From Kitasatospora indigofera (GTDB lineage: Bacteria; Actinomycetota; Actinomycetes; Streptomycetales; Streptomycetaceae), in contig NZ_BNBO01000056.1 of NCBI RefSeq assembly GCF_014655955.1, positions 1 to 59,173 on the forward strand: 59,173 nucleotides of DNA, read 5' to 3'. Below, one piece after another: positions 25,018-33,103 of the stretch. Numbering within the stretch: position 1 is the first letter of the stretch; every line of letters begins with the position of its first letter. The position numbers and the translations under genes were made by a program. The notes beneath the pieces were generated by a model, which was not told the DNA's origin, ran no database searches, and was given only the letters and a program-made list of their open reading frames with translations.

Positions 25018-25734
25018 ATGATCAGTGCTCTGATGGCGCGCACGCTGCCGCTGCTGCGATCATCCGACGGCACGCCGGACCTCACCGTCCTCCGTGGAGC
25101 AGGCGAACGGGCACTCGGTGTGGACTGCCTGGCAGTCTCCGTTCTGGACAGTGCCGGTGAACGCGAACTCCTCTGGTGCTCCGACGATGTGGCCCGCACG
25201 TTCGACGACGTCGAGTTCACCCTGGGGGAAGGTCCCGGCCACGACGTCGTCACGAGCGGCATGTCCGTCCTGGTTCCGGACGTGGCCCTGATCGACACGG
25301 ATCGCTGGCCCGGGCTGACCGTGGAGCTGGGGCCGCTTCCGGTCCGGGCGATCTTCTGCTTCCCCCTCGCGGTGGGCGCCATCCAGGTGGGCGCACTCAC
25401 CACCCTGCGCCGCACCCGCGGTCCCCTCACCGGAGCCCAGGCCGACGACGCCTTCGTCCTCGCCTCGGCGCTCACGGCGCTCTTCCTGGACGGCCCGGAC
25501 GACGACCCGAGGACGCCGACGGTCCCGGCGCTCCTGCGCGCGGCCGTCCACCAGGCGACGGGGATGGTCAGCGTCCAGCTCGAAGTCCCCCTTTCTGTCG
25601 CCCTGGTGCGCCTTCGCGCCTATGCCTATGCGTCCGGGAGGCCGATCGCCGACGTGTCCCGGGACATCCTCGACCGGGTCCTGCGCCTGGGCGACAATGG
25701 CAGGGAACTGCCCACGGGCGGGGAGGAGGACTGA
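25018..25734 (+). CDS. GAF-ANTAR domain regulator 1
   Basis: The 238-residue protein has a GAF domain at 25-165 (ERALGVDCLAVSVLDSAGER, FTLGEGPGHDVVTSGMSVLV) and a C-terminal helical ANTAR-like segment at 175-230 (HQATGMVSVQLEVPLSVALV, RLRAYAYASGRPIADVSRDI). ANTAR proteins bind paired hexaloop hairpins in nascent RNA and prevent transcription termination. The canonical AKG near the start of ANTAR is ATG here. It lies 18 bases after the desaturase stop and 5 bases before a second GAF-ANTAR gene. Confidence 0.82.
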   Translation: MISALMARTLPLLRSSDGTPDLTVLRGAGERALGVDCLAVSVLDSAGERELLWCSDDVARTFDDVEFTLGEGPGHDVVTSGMSVLVPDVALIDTDRWPGLTVELGPLPVRAIFCFPLAVGAIQVGALTTLRRTRGPLTGAQADDAFVLASALTALFLDGPDDDPRTPTVPALLRAAVHQATGMVSVQLEVPLSVALVRLRAYAYASGRPIADVSRDILDRVLRLGDNGRELPTGGEED

Positions 25735-25739
25735 TCGCG

Positions 25740-26471
25740 ATGGCACGGGTGCGAAGAGTGACCGAGGTTTTCGTGGAGGCCGCCAACTCGCTGACCGAGG
25801 ATTTCGGAGTGATCGAATTCCTGCAGCAGTTGTGCGAGCGCTGCGAGGAACTGCTCGACGTGGCGGCCGCGGGTATTCTTCTCGCGGATGAGCATGACAC
25901 GCTCATGACGATCGCGGCCTCGGACGAACGTACCCACATGCTCGAACTCTTCGCCCTCCAGCACGACCAGGGCCCCTGCGTCGACTGCTATCGCACCGGC
26001 ACCGCTCGTACGGCCATCGACCTGACGGACCTGGGCGTGGTGGGCGACTGGCAGGCCTTTGCCGCCCAGGCCCGCCAGATCGGCTTCACGACCGCGAACG
26101 CGATTCCCATGCGTCTGCGCGGGCGGGTGATCGGGACCCTGGGCCTCTTCCAGACCAGACCCGGGCCCCTCGGGCCGGACGACGTCATGCTCGCCCAGGC
26201 CCTGGCGGACGTTGCCACGGTCGCGATCCTCCAGCAGCGCAGCCTCGACCGCAGCGAGACCGAACGCGGCCAGCTGCAGTACGCGCTGACGAGCCGCATC
26301 GTCATCGAGCAGGCCAAGGGAATCCTCGCCGAACGCTGGGGCATCCCGCTCGACGACGCGTTCGCCGCGTTCCGCTCCTACGCGCGCGCCCAGCACCTGC
26401 AACTGGCCGAGCTCGCCGGAAGGATCGCGCGTGGGGAATTCGACACGAACGTGATCCCCCACGGCGATTGA
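25740..26471 (+). CDS. GAF-ANTAR domain regulator 2
   Basis: The ATG at 25740 follows GGGGAGGAGG and lies 5 bases after the preceding stop, giving 243 residues. The GAF domain spans about 20-165 (LLDVAAAGILLADEHDTLMT, HDQGPCVDCYRTGTA with Cys). The ANTAR domain at 185-235 is canonical: IEQAKGILAERWGIPLDDAF, AAFRSYARAQHLQLAELAGR. It probably senses a small ligand or redox signal and controls RNA elongation. The pair of tandem GAF-ANTAR genes may form a heterodimer; this is inferred from adjacency only. Confidence 0.9.
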   Translation: MARVRRVTEVFVEAANSLTEDFGVIEFLQQLCERCEELLDVAAAGILLADEHDTLMTIAASDERTHMLELFALQHDQGPCVDCYRTGTARTAIDLTDLGVVGDWQAFAAQARQIGFTTANAIPMRLRGRVIGTLGLFQTRPGPLGPDDVMLAQALADVATVAILQQRSLDRSETERGQLQYALTSRIVIEQAKGILAERWGIPLDDAFAAFRSYARAQHLQLAELAGRIARGEFDTNVIPHGD

Positions 26472-26487
26472 GCCGAGTCCCGACCCA

Positions 26488-26506
26488 CCGTCCGGCAACC
26501 GGACGG
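26488..26506 (+). terminator. Short hairpin after GAF-ANTAR pair
   Basis: CCGTCCGG and CCGGACGG pair over 8 bp around a CAA loop, 17 bases past the stop. It lies between convergent genes and may act on both. Weaker than other terminators in the window. Confidence 0.6.
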
Positions 26507-26573
26507 GGCGGCTCCCGGCACAGCCGTGCCGACCACCGTCGACGCGGCCGGAGGTACCGGCCGGGAGGCGGCC

Positions 26574-27032
26574 TCAGCCGTTGACGTCGAGTGCCGTCCC
26601 GTACAGGCGGGACACCTTCAGGCGGATGACCACCCGACGCTCGGCGACCAGTTGCGTCAGGAACGCATCTTCGTCCTGCGGTCTCGCGGCCGCCGGCACC
26701 ATGGCGAGCAGCTCCCGCCCGACCGCGTCCCCCGGCGTGGTGGTGACGGCGGAGACGTCTGCCTCGCCCTCGGCCACGGCGAACGACCACACGTCGCCAC
26801 CCTGCACATGCACGGCAGCGCGTGGGTCGCGCCGGAGCTGTTTGACCTTGATGCGGTCGGCGGTCGTGGAGAACCGAACGATGCGTGCTCCGGCGTCCCA
26901 GCTGTAGAGCATGGTGGTGAGATGAGGATGGCCACTGCTCTTGGTGGTGGCGAGGATCGCGAACTGCTGGGTGCTCAGCAGATCGGAGAGAGCATCGTCG
27001 GAGAGGGCGCGAGGTGCTGGACCTTGAGTCAT
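26574..27032 (-). CDS. PPOX-class F420-dependent oxidoreductase
   Basis: The 152-residue protein follows AAGGGAG. The split beta-barrel pattern is LLSTQQFAILATTKSSGHPH, LTTMLYSWDAGARIVRFSTT, DRIKVKQLRRDPRAAVHVQG and a C-terminal YGTALDVNG. This matches the actinobacterial pyridoxamine-5-phosphate-oxidase-like group that uses coenzyme F420 (the DRIKVKQLRRDPR segment is typical of the cofactor site). It would catalyse a two-electron reduction in the cytoplasm; substrate unknown. Minus strand, convergent with the GAF-ANTAR pair. Confidence 0.85.
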   Translation of the reverse strand: MTQGPAPRALSDDALSDLLSTQQFAILATTKSSGHPHLTTMLYSWDAGARIVRFSTTADRIKVKQLRRDPRAAVHVQGGDVWSFAVAEGEADVSAVTTTPGDAVGRELLAMVPAAARPQDEDAFLTQLVAERRVVIRLKVSRLYGTALDVNG

Positions 27033-27191
27033 GACGTGCTGAACTCCCTTGCAACCCTGTGCATTCCAGCTGCCATCCGGATGCCCGGCCGCCGGCCTGA
27101 GTGCTTCGGTACCCGCCTCTTCGGCCCGGTCCGCGCCGAGGGCCCCTCCAGCTGGTGCAGGTGCGCCGCGCCGGCCGGCTCGGCTGCCTGT

Positions 27192-27665
27192 TCACGGGCG
27201 GTGGAGCTGCGGGGGTTGGACGGCCCGCTGCCGGTACTGTCCGACCGCGACCCGTGCCAGGTTCCGTAGCAGGCGGCGGTTGCGCAGGTTCAGGACCAGT
27301 TCGCTCGGCGGTCCCTGGAAGCGGGCGCCGGCGCCGGTCAGGGGGTGTTCGTCGAGCAGCACCAGGGTGTTGTCGCCCCAGGGGATGAGGGTGAAGGCGA
27401 TGCGGGCGGCGCCGAAGGGGCTGGCCTCGGCTTCGAGTTCCAGTCGAGTGGGGGGCTCGCAGATCCGCACGGTGCAACTGTCACGGAGGGTGAGCGGGCC
27501 CAGTCCCACGGCGTAGCGCAGCTCGGCGCCGACAGCCGGCCACCCTGGGTCGACGTGGTCGATGTCCCGGGTGGCGACGACCCACTCGGCGTAACTGTGT
27601 CCGTCCGCGAGGACGGCCCAGACCTGCTCCGGCGGGCACTCGATGAACTGCTGACGCCGTGCCAT
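27192..27665 (-). CDS. SRPBCC family protein
   Basis: The 157-residue protein follows GAGGAG. START-like features are FIECPPEQVWAVLADGHSYA, EWVVATRDIDHVDPGWPAVG and a C-terminal helix LVLNLRNRRLLRNLARVAVG. The N-terminal strand-helix (PPEQVWAVLAD..YAEWV) is the usual SRPBCC opening. Ligand unknown. It directly follows the broken phytoene-desaturase-like gene on the same strand; in intact relatives that I recall the two are often adjacent, suggesting a former operon. Confidence 0.83.
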   Translation of the reverse strand: MARRQQFIECPPEQVWAVLADGHSYAEWVVATRDIDHVDPGWPAVGAELRYAVGLGPLTLRDSCTVRICEPPTRLELEAEASPFGAARIAFTLIPWGDNTLVLLDEHPLTGAGARFQGPPSELVLNLRNRRLLRNLARVAVGQYRQRAVQPPQLHRP

Positions 27666-27731
27666 ACGGCTCCTCCTCGCTGCTTCCCGCCGGGTGTCCG
27701 CGAGGACGGGCGGGCGTGATGCTGTGACCCG

Positions 27732-28572
27732 TCAGTGGTGACCTTGCGGTCCGGAGAGCAGCCGTTGGGCGGCGGCGAGGCCGGGGGAGAGGATCCGGCC
27801 GGCCAGCAGCCGGTGCGAGCGGATGGCGGCGCGGGCCGCGTTGGCACCGCACGCGCCGTGGACGCCGCCACCGGGGTGGGCGGAGGACGAGGCGAGGTAC
27901 AACCGGGAGACGGGGGTCTCGGGCGCCCGGTGCCCGGCACCGGCCGGAGGACGAACTGCTGGTGCAGGGCGGTGGTACCGCCGTTGATCGCGCCCCCGAC
28001 CAGACTGGCGTTCATCGACTGGAGGACCGGCGGGGTGAGGACGCGCCGGCCGGTGACGGCAGGGTGAGAAAGCGTAACGCCCGGAGGCCGCCCGCCCCCG
28101 GAAGACGTGCCGTCATCGCCGCACCGGCCCTGACCGGCGGGAACGGGGTGAAGAGCGTTCGGAGCAGGTGAGGATCCAGCCGCTCCCAGAGGTCGGAGAG
28201 GTGTTGCCACGCCGTGGCGTCCGGCGCGCCGAACCCCTGCTCCAACGCGGCGCACGTTTCGGCGGCGCTCCTGTGCAGGGTCGCGCACCGGCCGTCCGGC
28301 AGCGGGTGGGCGGCGACGACGGGTGCGTCGCTCCAGCGCAGGCCATGCTCCTCAAGGGCGAGCGCCGCGAGGGCCGGAGAGGCGACGGCGAGCGGGTAGA
28401 AGGAGCTGAAGACGTCGTGGACGTAGGCGGGATCGACGCCTCGGTCGCTGCGCACGGCGCCGCCGGGCTCGGACTGGGCCTCCAGGACCTCGACCTGCCA
28501 GCCAGCGTCGGCCAGGATGTTGGCGGCCACCAGCCCGTTGGGGCCCGCGCCGATGACGATCGCATCAGGCAT
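27732..28572 (-). pseudogene. Internally deleted, frameshifted phytoene-desaturase-like oxidoreductase
   Basis: The N-terminal 170 residues are intact: the FAD dinucleotide motif IVIGAGPNGLVAANILADAG and EVLEAQSEPGGAVRSD. After about 28060 the frame passes into a different reading frame that encodes the family's C terminus: NASLVGGAINGGTTALHQQF and VLRPVPGTGR. A further shift gives ETPVSRLYLASSSAHPGGGV and HGACGANAAR, ending at the stop at 27732-27734. About 250 middle residues are missing. The family (FAD/NAD(P)-binding, NDP-like amine oxidase fold) is normally about 500 residues, so this gene is dead. Confidence 0.82.
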
Positions 28573-28654
28573 GAGACTCCTCGAACGGTTCGTCCCCGGG
28601 ACAGAACGCTACTCGCGGGGGCGCCCCTGCGCCGCTCGGGCGGCTGCATCGCGG

Positions 28655-29141
28655 ACGGCGGTCCCGCCCGCCGACGGGACGGGCAGGGCGCGCTCAGGGG
28701 TTGCGGGGGTGGGCCAGCTCGGTGGGCGGGCCGAGCCCGAAGAAGTGGGAGAGCGCAACCGCTGCGCTCCCGGGATCACGTGGCCGGGCCTCGTAGCAGG
28801 CCCAGCTGCAGAATCCGACCGGGTTCCGGCCGGTCAGCCGTCGGCATTCGCCGCACGTCATGACTTCGGTTGTCTCGTGCTGGGTCTGGACCACTGCGGT
28901 CACCTGCTCCACGTGCGCCGTCCGACCACCCCTGCCAAGGCCCCGTTGGTGCGTATACCCCGCAACGGGCCGGTCACACGCCACCGACCGCGGGTCCTGC
29001 CGCGTCCAGGGCGCAGGCAGGGCCCGGCACCGGTCTCCCGGTGCCGCCCGCATCCCGCGACGGGCCGGACGGATGGCCCGCGCCGCACGGGGTAGCCGCA
29101 CCACGACGGCGATCCGGCCGAACGGAAGAGGCAGGTGAGTG
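28655..29141. repeat. Segmental duplication, copy A (about 487 bp)
   Basis: This interval aligns end to end with 55207-55693 at visibly high identity, including the zinc-ribbon gene, its upstream region and the GGCAGGTGAGTG at its right end. In copy A the right end leads into a decayed holin gene; in copy B it runs into an IS5-type transposase remnant. Confidence 0.8.
28694..28894 (-). CDS. Small four-cysteine zinc-ribbon-like protein, copy A
   Basis: The 66-residue protein has two Cys pairs: MTCGEC and FCSWACYEARPRD, a treble-clef or zinc-ribbon arrangement. GTG 28894 is chosen because the paralogue at 55243-55443 has ATG at the same alignment position, giving equal length. The C terminus (LSHFFGLGPPTELAHPRNP) is conserved between the copies. 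Conservation at the protein level despite third-position drift indicates both are expressed. Function unknown; a partner-binding or RNA-binding role is possible. Confidence 0.72.
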   Translation of the reverse strand: MVQTQHETTEVMTCGECRRLTGRNPVGFCSWACYEARPRDPGSAAVALSHFFGLGPPTELAHPRNP

Positions 29142-29582
29142 CGGCGAGGATTTCGGACCGCGAACACGAGACGTCCGTGGGTGCGCTCGCCGCTCGCGCG
29201 TCGCAGCAGATGTCCCGACTGGTACGGGAGCGACTGCGCCTGGCCCGGGCGGAGAAGAGGGAGAAGGGCCGGCGGCTCGGGGCCGGCGGCGGGGGGTGCT
29301 GGACGGCGCGGGGCTGCTCGGGCTGCTGAGTGCTTCGGGTGCTGAGTGCGCAGATGCTGGTTTTGTCGGTGCGATCGACGTCCTGGCGCTGCCCCTTGTG
29401 CTCCGGAGGCCCGCTCCGGCCGTCGCGGGCGTTCTCGCCGCGACGGCCGTCGGGCCGGCAGCGGCAGGGTGTCGCACCGCCCGGGCGCGCGGCGCGCCGT
29501 ACCGGGGAGGGCCGGGCCGGGAAGGCCGCGGGAGGCCTGACGGCGGACATCGGCACGATCAGGGAATGGAGAGGACCGTCTG
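29135..29582 (+). pseudogene. Decayed holin-X (actinobacterial holin superfamily III) gene
   Basis: From GTG 29135 the first 52 residues match the family: SVGALAARASQQMSRLVRER, LRLARAEKREKGRRLGAGGG. The frame then stops at 29327-29329. The hydrophobic continuation (GVLDGAGLLGLLSASGA, VLALPLVLRRPAPAVAGVLA) is in a second frame, and the end (GLTADIGTIREW) in a third. The typical downstream DUF3618 gene is represented at most by the Met-initiated basic frame starting at 29583. The proteins are not phage lysis holins but envelope membrane proteins of unknown role. Confidence 0.65.
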
Positions 29583-29719
29583 ATGAACGACAAGCAGCAC
29601 CGTCCCCGATCCCGTCCCGCCCCGGCCGCTCACCGGACGGCCCACAGGGCCGCGCGTTGGGGTGAGGCGTCGGACCAGGAGCCGGCCGTCGAGCCGGCTT
29701 CCGTCGCCGGCGCGGGTGG

Positions 29720-30736
29720 TCAGGCGGCCGGGACTGGGGCGAGGAGCGCGGTGCTGTTCCGCTTCCAGTGGGCGAGGGCGTGCTCGGCGAGGCGTTCGTC
29801 GAGCAGGACGCTCGCGGCGAGGCCGAAGGCGATGTCCTCCTCCAGGCCGGGTTCGTCCGTCAGCAGTGCGTCGATGACACCGTGGCGCATGAGCTGTTCG
29901 TGGACGGCGTCCGCCTCGATGTGCTCCTGGTAGAAACGGGTGCCCGCGGGCCCGGCGCCGAAGCGCTCCAGTGCTGCGGCCAGGCGGGCGGATCCCGGCG
30001 AGGACGTGATCTCCACGCCGGCGAACTGCCCCACGAGGGCTCCGCGGTGGGCGCGGTGCAGGGCGAACAGCGACATCAGGTTGACCACGGCCAGTGCCGG
30101 GGCGGGCACGAGATCCAGATAGCGTCCGTAGGAGCCGTCCAGGCCGAGATCCTGCATCATGTCGGCGAACAGCCGGGAGTGGGTCCGCTCGGGGTGCCCT
30201 GCCCCGTATTCGTCGTACTGGACCGCGACGAGCGCCGCCTGGGCCGCGCCGTGCAGGCGGGGGATCACCCAGCTCTGCGGGTCGGCCTCCTTCAGGTGGT
30301 AGAGGGACCGGAGCACCAGGTACTCGCGGGCCTGCCACCGCTCGCCGTCGCGCAGAAGGAAGTAGGAGGGACCCTCGCCGTCGGCGGGTTCCACCAGGAG
30401 CGCGCGCAGCTGATCCGCCAGTGGGGCCACCGTTCCCGTCTCCGCGCGCAGGACGCCCAGGAAGGTGTCCTCCAGAACCCGGCGCAGGCCCAGGACCGCG
30501 GGGTGCCACTCCCAGCCGGCGTCCACGCCGGTGAAAGCGCGGTAGTGCAGTTCGTAGCAGAGGTAGAGGGCCAGCTGGTGGTCCTCGCCCCAGGGATCGG
30601 CTCCGCGGGCGACAGTGAGCGGCAGCGTGGCCCCCGGAGCCCCGGGGGCGGAGGTCAGCACCTCGATGAGCGCCCGGGTCAAGGGGCCCCGCGGTCGCGG
30701 AAGGGCGGGGCCGGGGCCCGCTGCAGTGACACCCAC
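29720..30736 (-). CDS. Heme-oxygenase-like diiron (iron-containing redox enzyme) protein
   Basis: The 338-residue helical protein starts at GTG 30736 behind GGAGG. Motifs of the heme-oxygenase-like diiron oxidase group are present: YLCYELHYRAFTGVDAGWEW (E-x2-H), REYLVLRSLYHLKEADPQ, YDEYGAGHPERTHSRLFADM (E and H ligands) and FYQEHIEADAVHEQLMRHG (H-x3-D-x2-H). Members such as UndA and SznF oxidise substrates with a labile Fe2 site. The substrate here is unknown. It is the last gene of an operon with a CDGSH iron-sulfur protein (41 bases apart), a plausible electron donor. Confidence 0.83.
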   Translation of the reverse strand: MGVTAAGPGPALPRPRGPLTRALIEVLTSAPGAPGATLPLTVARGADPWGEDHQLALYLCYELHYRAFTGVDAGWEWHPAVLGLRRVLEDTFLGVLRAETGTVAPLADQLRALLVEPADGEGPSYFLLRDGERWQAREYLVLRSLYHLKEADPQSWVIPRLHGAAQAALVAVQYDEYGAGHPERTHSRLFADMMQDLGLDGSYGRYLDLVPAPALAVVNLMSLFALHRAHRGALVGQFAGVEITSSPGSARLAAALERFGAGPAGTRFYQEHIEADAVHEQLMRHGVIDALLTDEPGLEEDIAFGLAASVLLDERLAEHALAHWKRNSTALLAPVPAA

Positions 30737-30776
30737 GAGATGAACCTCCAGGAAGAGTCGGGGTGGTGAGGTGCAC

Positions 30777-31013
30777 CTACGCGTTGGACGGGCTTCGACG
30801 AACGGGGGCCGGCGCGTCCCCGCCCTCCTCCTGCGCCCGCTCCGTCGGCGGCACCGAGCGGCGGCGGTGGCTGGTGTCGCAGAAGGGGTAGCGCTTGCTT
30901 CGTCTGCATACGCACAGGGCGACGACCGGGCGCTCGCCCGACCGCACGGTGCCGTCCGGCAGGACGATCTCGACCGGTCCCTCCACCAGTAGGGGCCCGT
31001 TCTCCGCGGGCAT
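30777..31013 (-). CDS. CDGSH-type [2Fe-2S] protein
   Basis: The 78-residue protein has the mitoNEET-type cluster motif C34-V-C36-x8-C45-x3-H49 (CVCRRSKRYPFCDTSH), lacking only the glycine of the CDGSH consensus (CDTSH). The N-terminal half (LLVEGPVEIVLPDGT) forms the small beta region usual in short bacterial members. The three-Cys one-His cluster is redox-active and can be transferred. It lies between the methyltransferase (25 bases upstream) and the diiron protein gene, pointing to a shared pathway. Confidence 0.9.
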   Translation of the reverse strand: MPAENGPLLVEGPVEIVLPDGTVRSGERPVVALCVCRRSKRYPFCDTSHRRRSVPPTERAQEEGGDAPAPVRRSPSNA

Positions 31014-31038
31014 CGTCAGACGTCTCGGCCGCTGCGCG

Positions 31039-31692
31039 TCAGGCCGGCCGGACACCGCGGATCACCGCCAGTTCCTCGTGCCGTACCCCGCGGGGGATCA
31101 GCCCCTGCTCCTCGAACCATTCGGCGCGCGCCGTCATGACCGGGCCGAAGGGGATCCGCTGCCGGGAGACCACCTCGGTCCGCAGACCGGCCCGGGAGAG
31201 CGCGCGGCAGCTCGCCCCGACCCCGGACAGCGAGGAGTGCACCAGGAGCAGGACGCCGCCCGGAGCCAGTCCGCGCGGGGCGTCGCGGCAGATGCGGTCG
31301 ATCAGTGCGCGTCCGTCGTGCCCGGCGTCCCAGGCGCGAGCAGCGCCGTGGGTCGGCAGGGTGTCGCCCGCCGCCGGTACGTACGGGGGATTGGAGGCGA
31401 TCAGGTCGAAGCGCCGCCCGCGCACGGGATCCAGCAGGTCCCCGTGCCGTACGTGGATGTGCCGCCCGTTCAGCGCGCCGTTGACCCAGGCCGTGGCCAG
31501 GGCGCGCCGCGAGACGTCGATCGCGGTGACGCGGGCCCCCGTTCCGGCGGCGGCGAGGGCCACCGCCCCGGTACCGGTACCGATGTCCAGGACCTCGTCC
31601 CCCTCTCGGAGGTGCTCGCGGGACAGGCTCGATATCAGCAGGTCGGTGTCTTCCTGCGCTCGGTAGACACCGGGAGGTTTCAACAGCCACAT
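31039..31692 (-). CDS. HemK2/MTQ2-type SAM methyltransferase
   Basis: From ATG 31692 the protein has 217 residues. It has PPGVYRAQEDTDLLISSL, SAM motif I VLDIGTGTGAVALAAA (35-50), the acidic loop VTAIDVSRRAL and the catalytic N101PPY104, which positions an amide or amine nitrogen. The family N-methylates glutamine (release factors), other amides or small molecules. It is the first gene of the minus-strand operon with CDGSH and diiron proteins. Because streptomycetes already carry PrmC for release factors, this copy probably serves a specialised substrate; that is inference. Confidence 0.87.
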   Translation of the reverse strand: MWLLKPPGVYRAQEDTDLLISSLSREHLREGDEVLDIGTGTGAVALAAAGTGARVTAIDVSRRALATAWVNGALNGRHIHVRHGDLLDPVRGRRFDLIASNPPYVPAAGDTLPTHGAARAWDAGHDGRALIDRICRDAPRGLAPGGVLLLVHSSLSGVGASCRALSRAGLRTEVVSRQRIPFGPVMTARAEWFEEQGLIPRGVRHEELAVIRGVRPA

Positions 31693-31870
31693 AGTGCACG
31701 TTTGCCCCTCTTTGCGCCGCTGACACATTCCCGACCGGCCGGAGGGAGGCGCACATGACCACCGGTTCACCGGCCGCACGGATCGTGTCCCTCCGGCATC
31801 CCCGGGTAGGCGGCCAGAGCGAGCCCGCGGGCGCGGGTGTCCAGCGTGACGTCCAGCATCGGAGACAGGC

Positions 31871-33103
31871 ATGACCGTGACGGCCGAGACCAGCACCAGG
31901 ACGCTCCTGTTCGCGAACCGGTACCGGGTGAGCTCCGTTCTGGGCCGTGGGGGCGCCGCCGACGTCCTGCGCGCGGTGGACGAACGCCTCGATCGACCGG
32001 TGGCCCTGAAGGTCTTCCGACCGGGTGCGGGCGACGACGACAACGCCCGGCGCTTCGGCGCGGAGGCGCGGGTCCTGGCACGGCTGCGCCACCCGGGCCT
32101 GATCGAGGTGTACGACTACGGAGTCGTCGCCGAGCACCCCTATCTGGCCCTGGAGCTGGTGGAGGGCACCACGCTCGCAGCCTTGCTGCGATCCACGACG
32201 CTGCCGGTTCCCGACGTCCGCCGCCTGGGGCAGGAACTGGCGACGACTCTTGCCTTCGTCCACACCCACGGTGTCGTCCACCGGGACGTCAAACCCTCCA
32301 ACGTGCTCGTCGACACCACCGGCCGCGTGCGGCTGGCCGACTTCGGTGCCGCCCGGATCCTCGGCCCGCAGGCCGATCCCGGGGACGAGGCGCTCACCCG
32401 CACCGGCCTGATCGTCGGCACACCGGCCTACCTCGCCCCCGAGCAGATCCGCGGCCGAGGCGCGTTGGCCTCCGCCGACGTGTACGCCCTGGGGCTGCTG
32501 CTCATCGAATGCCTGACCGGCAACCGCGAGTACACCGGGGCCCCCATCGAGGCCGCCGCCGCCCGACTGCACCGCCCGCCCGTCATACCGTCCGACCTGC
32601 CCGACGACCTGGCGGCCCTTCTGCTCCGGATGACCAGCATGGACCCGGCCCGCCGTCCGTCGGCGGAAAGCTGCGCCCGGCTGCTCGAAGCTCCCCGGCC
32701 CGACGTGGAAGCGGCCGGGCCCGTCCGGCAGCCGGCCGGGAGGGGCTACGCCGGCGTCGGCCGGGTGCCCCGCGCGCGGGCCGCGATCCGGGCAGCGGCA
32801 TGTGCTCTGCTGCTCGCGGGCGTCGGGGGCGGCATCGCCCTCGGCGGCGGTTCGCCGGCGGCTCCGAGCCCTGCCACGGTGCCTCCCGCCGCACCGCCGA
32901 TCGGTGTGGTCGAGGCGCCGTCGCACGCACCGTCGGGCGAGCAGCACCACGAGCCGCAGGCGGCGCTGTCCGACACGCCCGCGCCCGCCGCTGCCACGGG
33001 TTCCACCGGCCCCCTGTCTCCCGCCGCCGGGCGCGCGGACGGTGACAAGCGGGGGGCGAAGGCGCGGAAGAACACCGGCGGTCACGGGAAGGGGCCGAAG
33101 TGA
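31871..33103 (+). CDS. Membrane-anchored Ser/Thr protein kinase (Hanks type)
   Basis: The 410-residue protein has a complete kinase domain: GRGGAADV loop at 25-32, K47 (VALKVF), E65 of helix C, H137RDVKPSN144 and D157FG, followed by TPAYLAPEQ. A single transmembrane helix spans about 304-326. The outer 85 residues are Pro/Ala/Ser-rich and lack PASTA repeats, so no peptidoglycan sensor is evident. It should phosphorylate cytoplasmic substrates in response to an envelope signal. It is divergent from the methyltransferase operon with a 178-base gap and followed by a strong terminator. Confidence 0.93.
   Translation: MTVTAETSTRTLLFANRYRVSSVLGRGGAADVLRAVDERLDRPVALKVFRPGAGDDDNARRFGAEARVLARLRHPGLIEVYDYGVVAEHPYLALELVEGTTLAALLRSTTLPVPDVRRLGQELATTLAFVHTHGVVHRDVKPSNVLVDTTGRVRLADFGAARILGPQADPGDEALTRTGLIVGTPAYLAPEQIRGRGALASADVYALGLLLIECLTGNREYTGAPIEAAAARLHRPPVIPSDLPDDLAALLLRMTSMDPARRPSAESCARLLEAPRPDVEAAGPVRQPAGRGYAGVGRVPRARAAIRAAACALLLAGVGGGIALGGGSPAAPSPATVPPAAPPIGVVEAPSHAPSGEQHHEPQAALSDTPAPAAATGSTGPLSPAAGRADGDKRGAKARKNTGGHGKGPK

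Noticed and set aside
27732..28572. Carotenoid biosynthesis gene
   Set aside because: Only the ends of a phytoene-desaturase-like protein remain, in different frames, and no other crt genes are nearby.
29135..29582. Prophage lysis holin
   Set aside because: Matches the actinobacterial holin-X family found in chromosomal stress loci; no endolysin or phage genes are present.
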